Part shown: positions 17,329 to 25,515 of the stretch, piece after piece | How the letters are laid out: the number at the start of each line of letters is the position of its first letter | Numbering within the stretch: the first letter of the stretch is position 1 | Origin: RBG-16-66-20 sp049651845 | GTDB lineage: Bacteria; Pseudomonadota; Gammaproteobacteria; Burkholderiales; SG8-39 | Direction of reading: 5' to 3' | DNA length: 60,950 bases | Assembly: GCA_049651845.1 (NCBI GenBank) | Contig: JBASCW010000014.1 | Span: 1 to 60,950, forward strand | Translations under genes and position numbers: made by a program | The notes under the pieces: generated by a model | Database searches by the model: none | Told to the model about the DNA's origin: nothing | What the model saw: only the letters and a program-made list of their open reading frames with translations

Positions 17329-18423
17329 ATGGATGAGGTCGAGTGTGTGGTCGTCGGCGCCGGCGTCGTCGGGCTCGCCGCGGCGCGCGCCCTGGCCCGC
17401 GCGGGCCGCGAGGTGGTGATCCTCGAGGCCGAGGACGCGATCGGCACGCACACCAGCTCGCGCAACTCCGAGGTGATCCACGCGGGCATCTATTACCCGC
17501 AGGGCTCGCTCAAGGCGCGCTCCTGCGTGGCGGGCCGCCAGCGTCTGTACGAGTACTGCGAAACGCACGGGGTGCCCTATCGCCAGTGCGGGAAATTGAT
17601 CGTTGCCACGAACGACAATCAGTTACCTGAATTGGAGAAAATACGCGAAAGAGCGCACGAGAACGACGTCGCCGACGTTGTCGAGATCCCGGCCGCCGAG
17701 GCGATGCGCATGGAGCCGGCGCTGCACTGCGTTGCGGCGCTGCACTCGCCTTCGACCGGTATCATCGACAGCCATGCGCTCATGCTCGCCTTCCTTGGCG
17801 ACGCCGAGGACGCGGGCGCAATGTTGGGCCTGAAGAGTCCTCTGGACAGGGTGCTCGTCTCCCGCTCCGGATTCGAGATTCACTCGGGCGAAACAAGAAT
17901 TCATTCGCAAATTCTCGTTAACAGTGCAGGCATCAGGGCGCCGAGCGTCGCCGGCCGGATCGACGCCTTGCCGCGCGACCGGATCCCGCCGGAGTACTAC
18001 GCCAAGGGCAACTACTACTCGCTCACGGGACGCCCGCCCTTCGCGCGCCTGGTCTACCCGGTACCCGAGCCTGGCGGCCTGGGGGTGCACGTGACGCTGG
18101 ACCTCGCCGGCCAGGCGCGCTTCGGCCCGGACGTGGAATGGGTCGAGCGCCCGGACTACAGCGTCGACCCGCGCCGCGCCGAGCGCTTCTACGCGGCGAT
18201 CCGGTGCTACTGGCCGGCGCTGCCGGACGGCGCCCTCGCGCCTGGCTACGCCGGCATCCGCCCCAAGATCTCCGGGCCCGGGGAGCCGGCCGCCGATTTC
18301 GTGATCCAGGGGCCGGCCGAGCACGGCGTGCCCGGGCTGGTCAACCTGTTCGGCATCGAGTCGCCCGGATTGACAGCGTCGCTCGCGTTGGCCGAAGATG
18401 TGGCCGCCCGCCTGAAGGACTAA
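17329..18423 (+). CDS. FAD-dependent oxidoreductase, L-2-hydroxyglutarate oxidase-like
   Basis: This 364-residue flavoenzyme belongs to the D-amino-acid-oxidase/LhgO superfamily. The FAD-binding Rossmann motif is VVGAGVVGLAAARAL (8-22). It continues with LEAEDAIGTHTSSRNSEVIHAGIYYP (about 32-57), the L-2-hydroxyglutarate dehydrogenase signature, and a C-terminal GYAGIRPK..FVIQGPAEHGVPGLVNLFGIESPGLT. It likely oxidises a 2-hydroxy acid and passes electrons to quinone or oxygen. It stands 15 bases before the TRAP receptor gene, which suggests the transporter imports its substrate or a precursor. Confidence 0.9.
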   Translation: MDEVECVVVGAGVVGLAAARALARAGREVVILEAEDAIGTHTSSRNSEVIHAGIYYPQGSLKARSCVAGRQRLYEYCETHGVPYRQCGKLIVATNDNQLPELEKIRERAHENDVADVVEIPAAEAMRMEPALHCVAALHSPSTGIIDSHALMLAFLGDAEDAGAMLGLKSPLDRVLVSRSGFEIHSGETRIHSQILVNSAGIRAPSVAGRIDALPRDRIPPEYYAKGNYYSLTGRPPFARLVYPVPEPGGLGVHVTLDLAGQARFGPDVEWVERPDYSVDPRRAERFYAAIRCYWPALPDGALAPGYAGIRPKISGPGEPAADFVIQGPAEHGVPGLVNLFGIESPGLTASLALAEDVAARLKD

Positions 18424-18438
18424 TTTCCGGAGAAGAAC

Positions 18439-19422
18439 ATGAAGCTCAGACCCCTGTTCGCATCGCTCGCCGCACTTGCCGTCGTCGCCGTCTTTCATCC
18501 CGGCGCGCAAGCCCAGACCAAGTGGGACATGCCGACGCCGTACTCCGACGGCGAGTTCCACACCGTCAACGTGCGCCAGTTCGCGGAGGACGTGAAGAAG
18601 GGATCCGCAGGCAATCTCGACATCAACGTGCATTCGAACGGCTCGCTGATCAAGCATCCGGACATCCTGCGCGCGGTCTCCACCGGGCAGGTGCCGATCG
18701 CGGAATTCCTGCTCGGCCAGTTCGGCAACGAGGAGGCCGTGTTCAACGCCGACAACGTGCCGTTCCTCGCCGCGGGCTACGACAATGCCTGGAAGCTCTA
18801 CCAGGCGCAGAAGGCGGTGCTCTCGAAGAAGCTGGAAGCCCGCGGACTGCTGCTGCTGTTCTCGGTGGCCTGGCCGGGACAGGGCCTGTACACCAAGAAC
18901 CCCTTGAAGAGCGTGGACGACTTCAAGGGCGTCAAGTTCCGCACCTACAGCGCCTACACCGCGCGGCTCGCCGAGCTGCTGGGCGCCAGCCCGACCGTGA
19001 TCCAGGTGCCCGAAGTGCCGCAGGCCTTCGCCACCGGCACCATCAGCGCGATGATCACCTCGTCGGCGACCGGGACCTCGACCAAGGCCTGGGAGTTCGT
19101 CAAGAACTACTACACCACCAACGCCATGCACCCGAAGAACGTGGTGGTCGTGAACGGCCGCGCGTTCCAGCGCCTGCCCGCGGAGCAGCAGAAGCTGCTG
19201 CAGGCGGCGGGCGCGGCAGCCGAGAAGCGCGGCTGGGACATGTCGCGCAAGCGCGAAGCCGACGCCAACAAGATGCTCGCCGACAACGGCATGACGGTGC
19301 ACAAGCCCGATGCCGCGCTGATGGCGGCCATGAACAAGATCGGCGACACCATCGCCGCCGAATGGCTGAAGGCCGCGGGCGCCGACGGCGAAGCGATCGT
19401 CAAGGCTTACCGCGGCAAGTAG
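18439..19422 (+). CDS. TRAP transporter solute-binding protein (DctP family)
   Basis: This is a 327-residue periplasmic receptor. Residues 1-27 form a signal peptide ending HPGAQAQ. The mature protein has the DctP fold, with KKGSAGNLDINVHSNGSLIKHPDILRAV, the conserved FKGVKFRTYSAYTARLAELLGASP..QVPEVPQAFATGTISAMITS region and a C-terminal helical tail. The conserved arginine of FRTYS should bind the substrate carboxylate. GGAG stands about 8 bases before the start. It is the first gene of the three-gene TRAP system with DctQ (19447) and DctM (19982). Confidence 0.95.
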   Translation: MKLRPLFASLAALAVVAVFHPGAQAQTKWDMPTPYSDGEFHTVNVRQFAEDVKKGSAGNLDINVHSNGSLIKHPDILRAVSTGQVPIAEFLLGQFGNEEAVFNADNVPFLAAGYDNAWKLYQAQKAVLSKKLEARGLLLLFSVAWPGQGLYTKNPLKSVDDFKGVKFRTYSAYTARLAELLGASPTVIQVPEVPQAFATGTISAMITSSATGTSTKAWEFVKNYYTTNAMHPKNVVVVNGRAFQRLPAEQQKLLQAAGAAAEKRGWDMSRKREADANKMLADNGMTVHKPDAALMAAMNKIGDTIAAEWLKAAGADGEAIVKAYRGK

Positions 19423-19446
19423 ACCGAAGGACGCGGCGAGCCGCGT

Positions 19447-19980
19447 GTGAGGCGATTCCTCGACCGCCTCTACGCGGCGAGCGGCGCGCTCGCCGCGCTC
19501 TGCCTCGCCAGCATCTGCGTGCTGATGCTGGCGCAGTCGGTCGGGCGCGAGTTCGGCCTGCTGATCCGCGCCGCCGACGACCTCACCTCCTGGCTGTGCG
19601 CGGCTGCGGCGTTCTTCGCGCTCGGCCACACCTTCCGGCACGGCGAGCTGGTGCGCGTGGGCCTGTTCATCGACCGGCTGCGGCCTGCCGCTCGCAGGCG
19701 CGCCGAGATCGCCGCGCTCGCGGTGACCGCGCTGTTCATCGGCTACATGAACGTCGCGGTCGTCAAGTTCGTCTGGGAGAGCTGGCAGTTCAAGGAAGTC
19801 GCGCAGGGCCTGGTGAAGATCCCGATCTGGATCCCGCAGCTGTGCTTCGTGTTCGGCGCCTTCATCCTGCTGGTCGCCATTCTCGATGAATTGATTCTTG
19901 TCGTGAGAAGGCAGAAGCCGGCTTACCAGCTCGCCGAAGAGGACCGCCGCGCGCGCGGCGACTATTCGGAGCTCGCCTGA
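19447..19980 (+). CDS. TRAP transporter small permease subunit (DctQ family)
   Basis: This is a 177-residue, four-helix membrane protein starting at GTG. Hydrophobic segments lie at about 13-33, 46-66, 92-112 and 133-155. They include CLASICVLMLAQSVGREFG and LTSWLCAAAAFFALGHTFRHGELVRVGL, the characteristic DctQ stretch. It pairs with the DctM channel subunit, which starts 1 base after this stop. Confidence 0.92.
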   Translation: MRRFLDRLYAASGALAALCLASICVLMLAQSVGREFGLLIRAADDLTSWLCAAAAFFALGHTFRHGELVRVGLFIDRLRPAARRRAEIAALAVTALFIGYMNVAVVKFVWESWQFKEVAQGLVKIPIWIPQLCFVFGAFILLVAILDELILVVRRQKPAYQLAEEDRRARGDYSELA

Positions 19981-19981
19981 G

Positions 19982-21292
19982 ATGAGCACGCTCGAGATCG
20001 CGCTGGTGCTGCTCGCGCTGCTGCTGGTGCTGCTCGCGGGCGGGGTCTGGATCGCGATCTCGCTGGGCACGGTGGCCTGGTTCGGGCTGCAGTTCTTCAC
20101 CTCGACGCCGCCCGACGTCAACCTGTTCCAGTCCTTCTGGGGCTCGAGCGCCTCCTGGACGCTCGCCGCGCTGCCCTTGTTCATCTGGATGGGGGAGATC
20201 CTCTACCGCACCAAGCTCTCGGAGGAGATGTTCGAGGGCCTCGCGCCCTGGCTCACCTGGCTGCCCGGCCGCCTGATGCACGTCAACGTGCTCGCCTGCG
20301 GCATCTTCGGCACCGTGTCGGGCTCCTCCGCTGCGACCTGCGCGACCATCGCCAAGGTGGCGCTGCCCGAGCTCGTCAAGCGCGGCTACGACGAAAAGAC
20401 CGCGCTCGGCTCGCTCTGCGGCGCCGGCACGCTCGGCATCCTGCTGCCGCCCTCGATCATCATGGTGGTCTACGCGGTGGCCGCCGAGGTCTCGATCCTC
20501 AAGGTCTTCCTGGCGGGCTTCCTGCCCGGGTTTCTCCTGATGGCGCTGTTCTCGGGCTACATCGTCGTCTGGGCCTGGCTGCACCCCGGCAAGACGCCCA
20601 AGGACGAGTTCCGGCTCAGCTTCGCCGAGAAGCTCTACCGCAGCCGCCACCTGATCCCCTGCGTGCTGCTGATCGTGTTCATCGTCTGGGTGATGATCAA
20701 GGGCTGGGCCACGGCGACCGAGTCGGCGGCCTTCGGCGTGCTGGGGTCGCTCGGCATCGCCTGGTGGTCGGGCGGCCTGAGCCGCGAGACCTTCTGGCAG
20801 AGTCTGATGGGCGCCACGCGGCTGTCATGCATGATCATGTTCATCCTCGCCGGGGCCGCGTTCCTCTCCTCCTGCATGGCCTTCACGGGCATCCCCAAGG
20901 CGCTCGCGGCCTGGGTGGCGGCGCTCGAGCCGAACAAGTACACGCTGATCGCGATCCTCGCGGGCATCTATATCCTGCTCGGCGCGGCGCTCGACGGCGT
21001 GTCGATGATCGTGCTGACCACCTCGATCGTGATCCCGATGATCGAGAAGGCCGGCATCGACCTGGTCTGGTTCGGCATCTTCATCGTGCTGCTCGTCGAG
21101 ATCGCCGAGGTCACGCCGCCGCTCGGCTTCAACCTGTTCGTGCTGCAGACCATGAGCGGCAGGGACAGCAACTACGTGGCCTGGGCCTCGATCCCGTTCT
21201 TCTTGATGATGGTGCTGTGCATCGCGCTGATCACGATCTTTCCCGAGATCGTCACCTGGCTGCCCGACGCGCTGATCCAGAAGGCCAAATGA
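19982..21292 (+). CDS. TRAP transporter large permease subunit (DctM family)
   Basis: This is the 436-residue, roughly 12-helix sodium-coupled channel subunit of the TRAP system. It carries the DctM hallmarks GIFGTVSGSSAATCATIAKV, GSLCGAGTLGILLPPSI and EVTPPLGFNLFVLQ. These discontinuous helix regions build the ion and substrate sites. Its TGA stop overlaps the glutathione transferase start (ATGA, 21289-21292). Confidence 0.96.
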   Translation: MSTLEIALVLLALLLVLLAGGVWIAISLGTVAWFGLQFFTSTPPDVNLFQSFWGSSASWTLAALPLFIWMGEILYRTKLSEEMFEGLAPWLTWLPGRLMHVNVLACGIFGTVSGSSAATCATIAKVALPELVKRGYDEKTALGSLCGAGTLGILLPPSIIMVVYAVAAEVSILKVFLAGFLPGFLLMALFSGYIVVWAWLHPGKTPKDEFRLSFAEKLYRSRHLIPCVLLIVFIVWVMIKGWATATESAAFGVLGSLGIAWWSGGLSRETFWQSLMGATRLSCMIMFILAGAAFLSSCMAFTGIPKALAAWVAALEPNKYTLIAILAGIYILLGAALDGVSMIVLTTSIVIPMIEKAGIDLVWFGIFIVLLVEIAEVTPPLGFNLFVLQTMSGRDSNYVAWASIPFFLMMVLCIALITIFPEIVTWLPDALIQKAK

Positions 21293-21963
21293 TCGCCGTC
21301 CACCACCTGAACAACTCGCGCTCGCAGCGCATCCTCTGGCTGCTCGAGGAGCTGGGCCTCGCCTACGAGGTGAAGCGCTACCAGCGCGACGCGAGGACCA
21401 TGCTCGCGCCGCCGGAGCTGCGCGCGGTGCACCCGCTCGGCAAGTCGCCCGTGATCAGCGACGGGGAACTGACGCTCGCGGAGTCGGGGGCTATTGTTGA
21501 ATATCTTGCCGCTCGATACGGAAACGGAAGATTCATTCCCGATAGAGAGTCCCCGGCATATCTCCGCTACGTCTACTGGATGCACTTTGCCGAGGGCTCG
21601 GCGATGCCGCCGCTGCTGTTGAAGCTCATCTTCGACCGCATCGAGAGCGGCAAGGCCATGCCCTTCTTCGTGCGACCGGTCGCGCGCGCGATCGCGCGGC
21701 GAGCGAAGCAGCTGATGGTCTTGCCCAACCTGCAGCGCCAGCTCGACTTCATGGAGGACGAGCTCGCGAAGCACGATTGGTTCGCCGGCTCCGCGTTCAG
21801 CGCCGCCGACATCCAGATGAGCTTTCCTCTGGAGGCCGCGGCTTCGCGCGGCGGACTGAACGAGAGCCGGCCGAAGCTCTGGGCGTTCCTGAAGAAGATC
21901 CACGAGCGCCCCGCCTACCAGCGCGCGCTGGAAAAAGGCGGCAGATACGAGCTGCTGCGCTGA
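21289..21963 (+). CDS. glutathione S-transferase family protein
   Basis: This 224-residue protein has an N-terminal thioredoxin-like domain (VHHLNNSRSQRILWLLEEL, and the conserved cis-proline/ES elements SPVISDGELTLAESGAIVEYL) and a C-terminal helical domain ending in KKIHERPAYQRALEKGG. SRSQR places the usual catalytic Ser/Cys position at residue 10-12. It is translationally coupled to the TRAP permease, so it may act on a compound imported by it. An ordinary detoxification role is equally possible. Confidence 0.92.
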   Translation: MIAVHHLNNSRSQRILWLLEELGLAYEVKRYQRDARTMLAPPELRAVHPLGKSPVISDGELTLAESGAIVEYLAARYGNGRFIPDRESPAYLRYVYWMHFAEGSAMPPLLLKLIFDRIESGKAMPFFVRPVARAIARRAKQLMVLPNLQRQLDFMEDELAKHDWFAGSAFSAADIQMSFPLEAAASRGGLNESRPKLWAFLKKIHERPAYQRALEKGGRYELLR

Positions 21964-22016
21964 CGGTTTGATCTGCGTCAGCCCCGCCCGCGGCGGCGCC
22001 CTGCGATAATCTGCGC

Positions 22017-23411
22017 GTGTCGCGGCCCATCTACCTCACGCAGGACATCCGCCGCATCGAGCAGGCCGCCGGCGACGTCACGCCGCCGCTGATGGAGCGC
22101 GCCGGCGCGGCTGCGGCCGAACTCGCGATCTCGCTTGCTGGCGACAAGGGCAAGGACATCCTGGTCCTCGCGGGCCCCGGCAACAACGGCGGCGACGCCA
22201 AGATTGTGGCCAGGATTTTGCTGGAGAAGTTTTTCCGAATTGCACAGGCCACGAAACCCGAAGAAATCCCTCTCAACATTCGTTGGTCGCTCGTGGTCGA
22301 TGGTCTCTTCGGCATTGGCATCGCGCGGCCTGTCGAAGGCGCATTCGCGAAACTTGTCGAGTACATCAATTCGCAATCCTGCCCGGTGCTCGCGCTGGAC
22401 ATCCCGAGCGGGCTGGAATCGGACACGGGCCGCGCCCCCGGCCACGCGGTGCGCGCCACGCACACCCTCACCTTCATCGGCCTGAAGCCCGGCCTGCTCA
22501 CGCTGGACGGCCCGGACCATTGCGGCGAAGTGACCGTTGCCGATCTGGGTCTTTCATCTGAGGGCATTTCCCACGGATGGCTTGCCGAGCCCTCCCTATT
22601 CTCGAACGTCCTCAAGCCGCGCCCGCGGAACTTTCACAAGGGCATGGCCGGCTCGCTCGGCATCCTGGGCGGCGACGAGGGCATGGCGGGCGCTGCGCTG
22701 CTCGCCGGGCGCGCGGCGCTGAAGCTCGGCGCCGGGCGCGTCTACGCCGGCATGCTGGAGCAAATCGCGGCCGATGCCGGGGCGCCGGAGCTCATGCTGC
22801 GCCACCCCGAGGATGTGTTCGGCCTGGATCTCGACGCGATCGTCGTGGGCCCGGGCCTGGGTCAGAGCGAGCGCGCCGAGACCCTGCTCGGCGCCGCGCT
22901 CACGAGCGAGCTGCCCTGCGTGCTCGATGCCGACGCGCTCAATCTGATCGCGGAGAACGAAGACCTGCGCAAGGCCTGCGCGCGCCGCAAGGCCGACACG
23001 CTGCTCACGCCGCACCCGGCCGAAGCCGGGCGCCTGCTCGCCGAGACCACCGCGCACGTGCAGGCCGACCGCCTGAAGGCCGCGCGCGCGCTCGCGCAGA
23101 ACCTGAACGCGCACGTGGTGCTCAAGGGCAACGGCAGCGTGCTGGTGGCGCGCGACGGCCACTGGTTCGTCAACACCTCCGGCAATCCCGGCATGGGCTC
23201 CGCAGGCATGGGCGACGTGCTCTCCGGCATCCTCGGCGCCCTGCTCGCGCAGAAATACTCTGGCGAAACGTCGCTGGTGCTCGGAACGCACCTGCACGGC
23301 TGCGCAGCCGACGAATGCGTGAAGTCCAGTGCTGGACCGGTCGGGCTCGTCGCCAGCGAGCTGATCGATCCGGCGCGCCGGATCTGGAATTCCTGGCTGC
23401 GCCAGGCCTGA
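22017..23411 (+). CDS. nnr: bifunctional NAD(P)HX epimerase/dehydratase
   Basis: This 464-residue protein repairs hydrated NAD(P)H. Residues 1-210 are the epimerase (YjeF N-terminal) domain, with MERAGAAAAEL, GPGNNGGD (53-60) and the aspartate loop VVDGLFGIGIARP. Residues 220-464 are the ADP-dependent dehydratase, with NFHKGMAGSLGILGG, VVGPGLGQ, LTPHPAEAGRLL and NPGMGSAGMGDVLSG. The epimerase loop reads GNNGGDA rather than GNNGGDG, and the following segment is short. The start is GTG with no Shine-Dalgarno sequence. A GATAAT at 22005-22010 would put the transcription start on the GTG itself. Confidence 0.95.
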   Translation: MSRPIYLTQDIRRIEQAAGDVTPPLMERAGAAAAELAISLAGDKGKDILVLAGPGNNGGDAKIVARILLEKFFRIAQATKPEEIPLNIRWSLVVDGLFGIGIARPVEGAFAKLVEYINSQSCPVLALDIPSGLESDTGRAPGHAVRATHTLTFIGLKPGLLTLDGPDHCGEVTVADLGLSSEGISHGWLAEPSLFSNVLKPRPRNFHKGMAGSLGILGGDEGMAGAALLAGRAALKLGAGRVYAGMLEQIAADAGAPELMLRHPEDVFGLDLDAIVVGPGLGQSERAETLLGAALTSELPCVLDADALNLIAENEDLRKACARRKADTLLTPHPAEAGRLLAETTAHVQADRLKAARALAQNLNAHVVLKGNGSVLVARDGHWFVNTSGNPGMGSAGMGDVLSGILGALLAQKYSGETSLVLGTHLHGCAADECVKSSAGPVGLVASELIDPARRIWNSWLRQA

Positions 23412-23414
23412 GCA

Positions 23415-24905
23415 TCAAGCGGCGCGCACGCGCGCCTTGGGCTCCGGATATGGGTACAGCATGTTGAGCGCGATCGACTGGTGATTGGCCTGCACGATCC
23501 GTACGTGCTCGCGGCGCAGCTCGCGCGCGTGCCGCACGCCGCAGGAGTGCGCGATCATGTCGATCTCGCGGTTGATGCCGTTGCAGTAGTTGGCGACGCG
23601 CAGGTACTTTTCCTCGACCACCAGCGCGCGCTGCAGGCGCTTGTTGTGGGTGGTCACGCCGGTCGGGCAGGTGTTCTGGTGGCAGCGCAGCGCCTGAATG
23701 CAGCCCAACGAGAACATGAAGCCGCGCGCGGTGTTGACGAAGTCGGCGCCCGCCGCCAGCGCCCAGGCGGCGCGCGCCGAGGTGACGATCTTGCCCGAGG
23801 CGATCACGCGGACGCGCTGGCGCAGGCCGGTCTCGATCAGCGAGTCCACCACGCGCGGCAGCGCCTCGTCGATCGACAGGCTCATGTGGTCGGCGAGCGC
23901 CTGCGGCGCCGCGCCCGAGCCGCCCTCGCCGCCGTCGATGGCGAGGAAGTCCGGCGCGAATTCCAGCCCGCGGCGGTGGATCGCCTCGCCGAAATCGTTC
24001 AGCAGGCGCCAGCCGCCGATCGCGGTCTTCACGCCGACCGGGCGTCCCGTGAGGTCGCGGATCCAGGCGATCTTGTCGAGCAGCTCGTTGACGTTGGCGA
24101 TGTCGCGGTGCCGGTTCGGGCTGATCGAGTCGCGCCCCTCCGGGATGCCGCGGATCTGCGCGATCTCGGGCGTCACCTTCTTCGCCGGCAATACGCCGCC
24201 CTTACCAGGCTTTGCTCCCTGGGATAGCTTGATCTCGAAGGCCTTGACGACCTTGGCGAGCTCGACCAGGCGGTCCGCGCTCAGGTTGCCCTGCGCGTCG
24301 CGCACGCCGTACTTGGCGGTGCCGATCTGCATGATGATGTCGCAACCGCCCTCGAGGTGGTACGGCGACAGGCCGCCCTCGCCCGTGTCCATCCAGCAGC
24401 CGGCCACCGCCGCGCCGCGCGACAGCGAGCGCACCGCGGGCGCCGAGATCGCGCCGAAGCTCATGCCGCTGATGTTGACGATCGAGCGCGCCTCGAACGG
24501 CAGCTTCGCGTAGCCCTCGCCCATCACGCACGCGGGCGTCGGCAGCCGCTCCTCCTCGAGCACCGGAAACGGGTGGTTGACGAAAATCAGGGCGCCCGAC
24601 TGGTGCAGGTCGTAGGTCGAGCCGAAGCCGATCACGCCGCCCTCGTTCTTGGCCAGGCGGTAGACCCAGCCGCGCGTGGCGCGGTTGAACGGCATCTCGT
24701 CGCGGTCGCCCGCGAAGAAGTACTGGCGGAAGTACTCGCCGAGCTCCTCGAAGAAGTAGCGCAGCCGCCCAATCACCGGGTAGTTGCGCAGCACGCCGTG
24801 CTTTTTCTGCGTGATGTCGCGGATGAACGTGAAGACCAGCAGGCCGACCAGGAAGAACCCGATCAGCGTGCCGATCCCGTACGACAGAATGCCCATCACA
24901 TCCAT
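23415..24905 (-). CDS. membrane-anchored FMN-binding glutamate synthase-family protein
   Basis: This 496-residue protein has one N-terminal membrane helix (about 7-28, GIGTLIGFFLVGLLVFTFI). It is followed by the FMN barrel of glutamate synthase: NISGMSFGAISAPAVRSLS, GEGGLSPYHLEGG, FLAIDGGEGGSGAAP and the iron-sulfur cluster cysteines in GCIQALRCHQNTCPTG (Cx5Cx4C). The amidotransferase and GltD partners of normal glutamate synthase are absent from this protein and from the neighbourhood. It is a known standalone family of unclear reaction. It shares its strand with bcp upstream. Confidence 0.93.
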   Translation of the reverse strand: MDVMGILSYGIGTLIGFFLVGLLVFTFIRDITQKKHGVLRNYPVIGRLRYFFEELGEYFRQYFFAGDRDEMPFNRATRGWVYRLAKNEGGVIGFGSTYDLHQSGALIFVNHPFPVLEEERLPTPACVMGEGYAKLPFEARSIVNISGMSFGAISAPAVRSLSRGAAVAGCWMDTGEGGLSPYHLEGGCDIIMQIGTAKYGVRDAQGNLSADRLVELAKVVKAFEIKLSQGAKPGKGGVLPAKKVTPEIAQIRGIPEGRDSISPNRHRDIANVNELLDKIAWIRDLTGRPVGVKTAIGGWRLLNDFGEAIHRRGLEFAPDFLAIDGGEGGSGAAPQALADHMSLSIDEALPRVVDSLIETGLRQRVRVIASGKIVTSARAAWALAAGADFVNTARGFMFSLGCIQALRCHQNTCPTGVTTHNKRLQRALVVEEKYLRVANYCNGINREIDMIAHSCGVRHARELRREHVRIVQANHQSIALNMLYPYPEPKARVRAA

Positions 24906-24952
24906 CGGCCGATCCCCCTAGGCCGAATGATAGGCCAAATCGAAAAGCCCGG

Positions 24953-25423
24953 TCAGGACTTCAGCTTGCGGACGACGTCGTAGATCTCGGCGGCGTGGTG
25001 CTTGGGGTTGACGTTGTAGGCGGCGTGGCGGATGACGCCCTTCTTGTCGATCACGAAGGTCGAGCGCACCAGGCACTCCTTGCGCACGCCGTCGGTCTCC
25101 TTCTCCTGCAGCACGCCGTAGCGGCGGCAGACCTCGCCCTCGGGGTCCGACAGCAGGCCGATCGACAGGCCGTGCTTGTCGCGGAACTCGGCGTGCGTGA
25201 GGCAGTCGTCGCGCGAGACGCCGAGGATCACGCAGTTGCAGCGCCCGAACTCACCCTCGTGATCCGAGAACTCGGCCGCCTGCAGCGTGCAGCCCGGCGT
25301 GTTGTCGCGCGGGTAGAAGTACAGCACGATGTGCTTCTTGCCGATGAACGAGGCGAGTTCCACCGCCTGCATGTCGGCGTCAGGCAGCGTGAAGACCGGC
25401 GCGTGTTGTCCAGGTTGCAGCAT
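24953..25423 (-). CDS. bcp: thioredoxin-dependent peroxiredoxin, Bcp type
   Basis: This 156-residue peroxiredoxin Q reduces peroxides using thioredoxin. The peroxidatic cysteine is C45 in YFYPRDNTPGCTLQ (36-48). A further CNC pair in FGRCNCVILGVS may provide the resolving thiol. The C-terminal LVRSTFVIDKKGVIRHA strand is standard. A strong promoter lies just upstream (TTGTCA, 16 bases, TAAAAT), with a leader of only about 10 bases and no clear ribosome-binding site. It is divergent from the RoxA-like gene. Confidence 0.96.
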   Translation of the reverse strand: MLQPGQHAPVFTLPDADMQAVELASFIGKKHIVLYFYPRDNTPGCTLQAAEFSDHEGEFGRCNCVILGVSRDDCLTHAEFRDKHGLSIGLLSDPEGEVCRRYGVLQEKETDGVRKECLVRSTFVIDKKGVIRHAAYNVNPKHHAAEIYDVVRKLKS

Positions 25424-25439
25424 GAGAAGCGTGCGGGAA

Positions 25440-25467
25440 ATTTTATGCCTGCACCCGCGTTTGACAA
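25440..25467 (-). promoter_or_regulatory. promoter of bcp
   Basis: On the minus strand TTGTCA (25467-25462) is followed after 16 bases by TAAAAT (25445-25440). The predicted start of transcription is near 25433, 10 bases before the bcp ATG. Confidence 0.6.
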
Positions 25468-25482
25468 GTGCCGCGATCGCGG

Positions 25483-25509
25483 TTGTCGCAGAGCTGCCAC
25501 ACTTATAAT
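25483..25509 (+). promoter_or_regulatory. promoter of the RoxA-like gene, possibly leaderless
   Basis: TTGTCG (25483-25488), 15 bases, then a perfect TATAAT (25504-25509). Seven bases after the -10 comes the A of the start codon (25516), and there is no Shine-Dalgarno sequence between them. This fits a leaderless message. Confidence 0.5.
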
Positions 25510-25515
25510 CCTTCG

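Noticed and set aside
17623..20184. Minus-strand open frame of about 850 codons opposite the flavoprotein and TRAP genes
   Set aside because: It covers three well-identified plus-strand genes and has a low-complexity composition.
25461..25466. TTGACA as -35 of the roxA promoter
   Set aside because: It is 37 bases from the TATAAT, far outside normal spacing. It overlaps the bcp -35 on the other strand.
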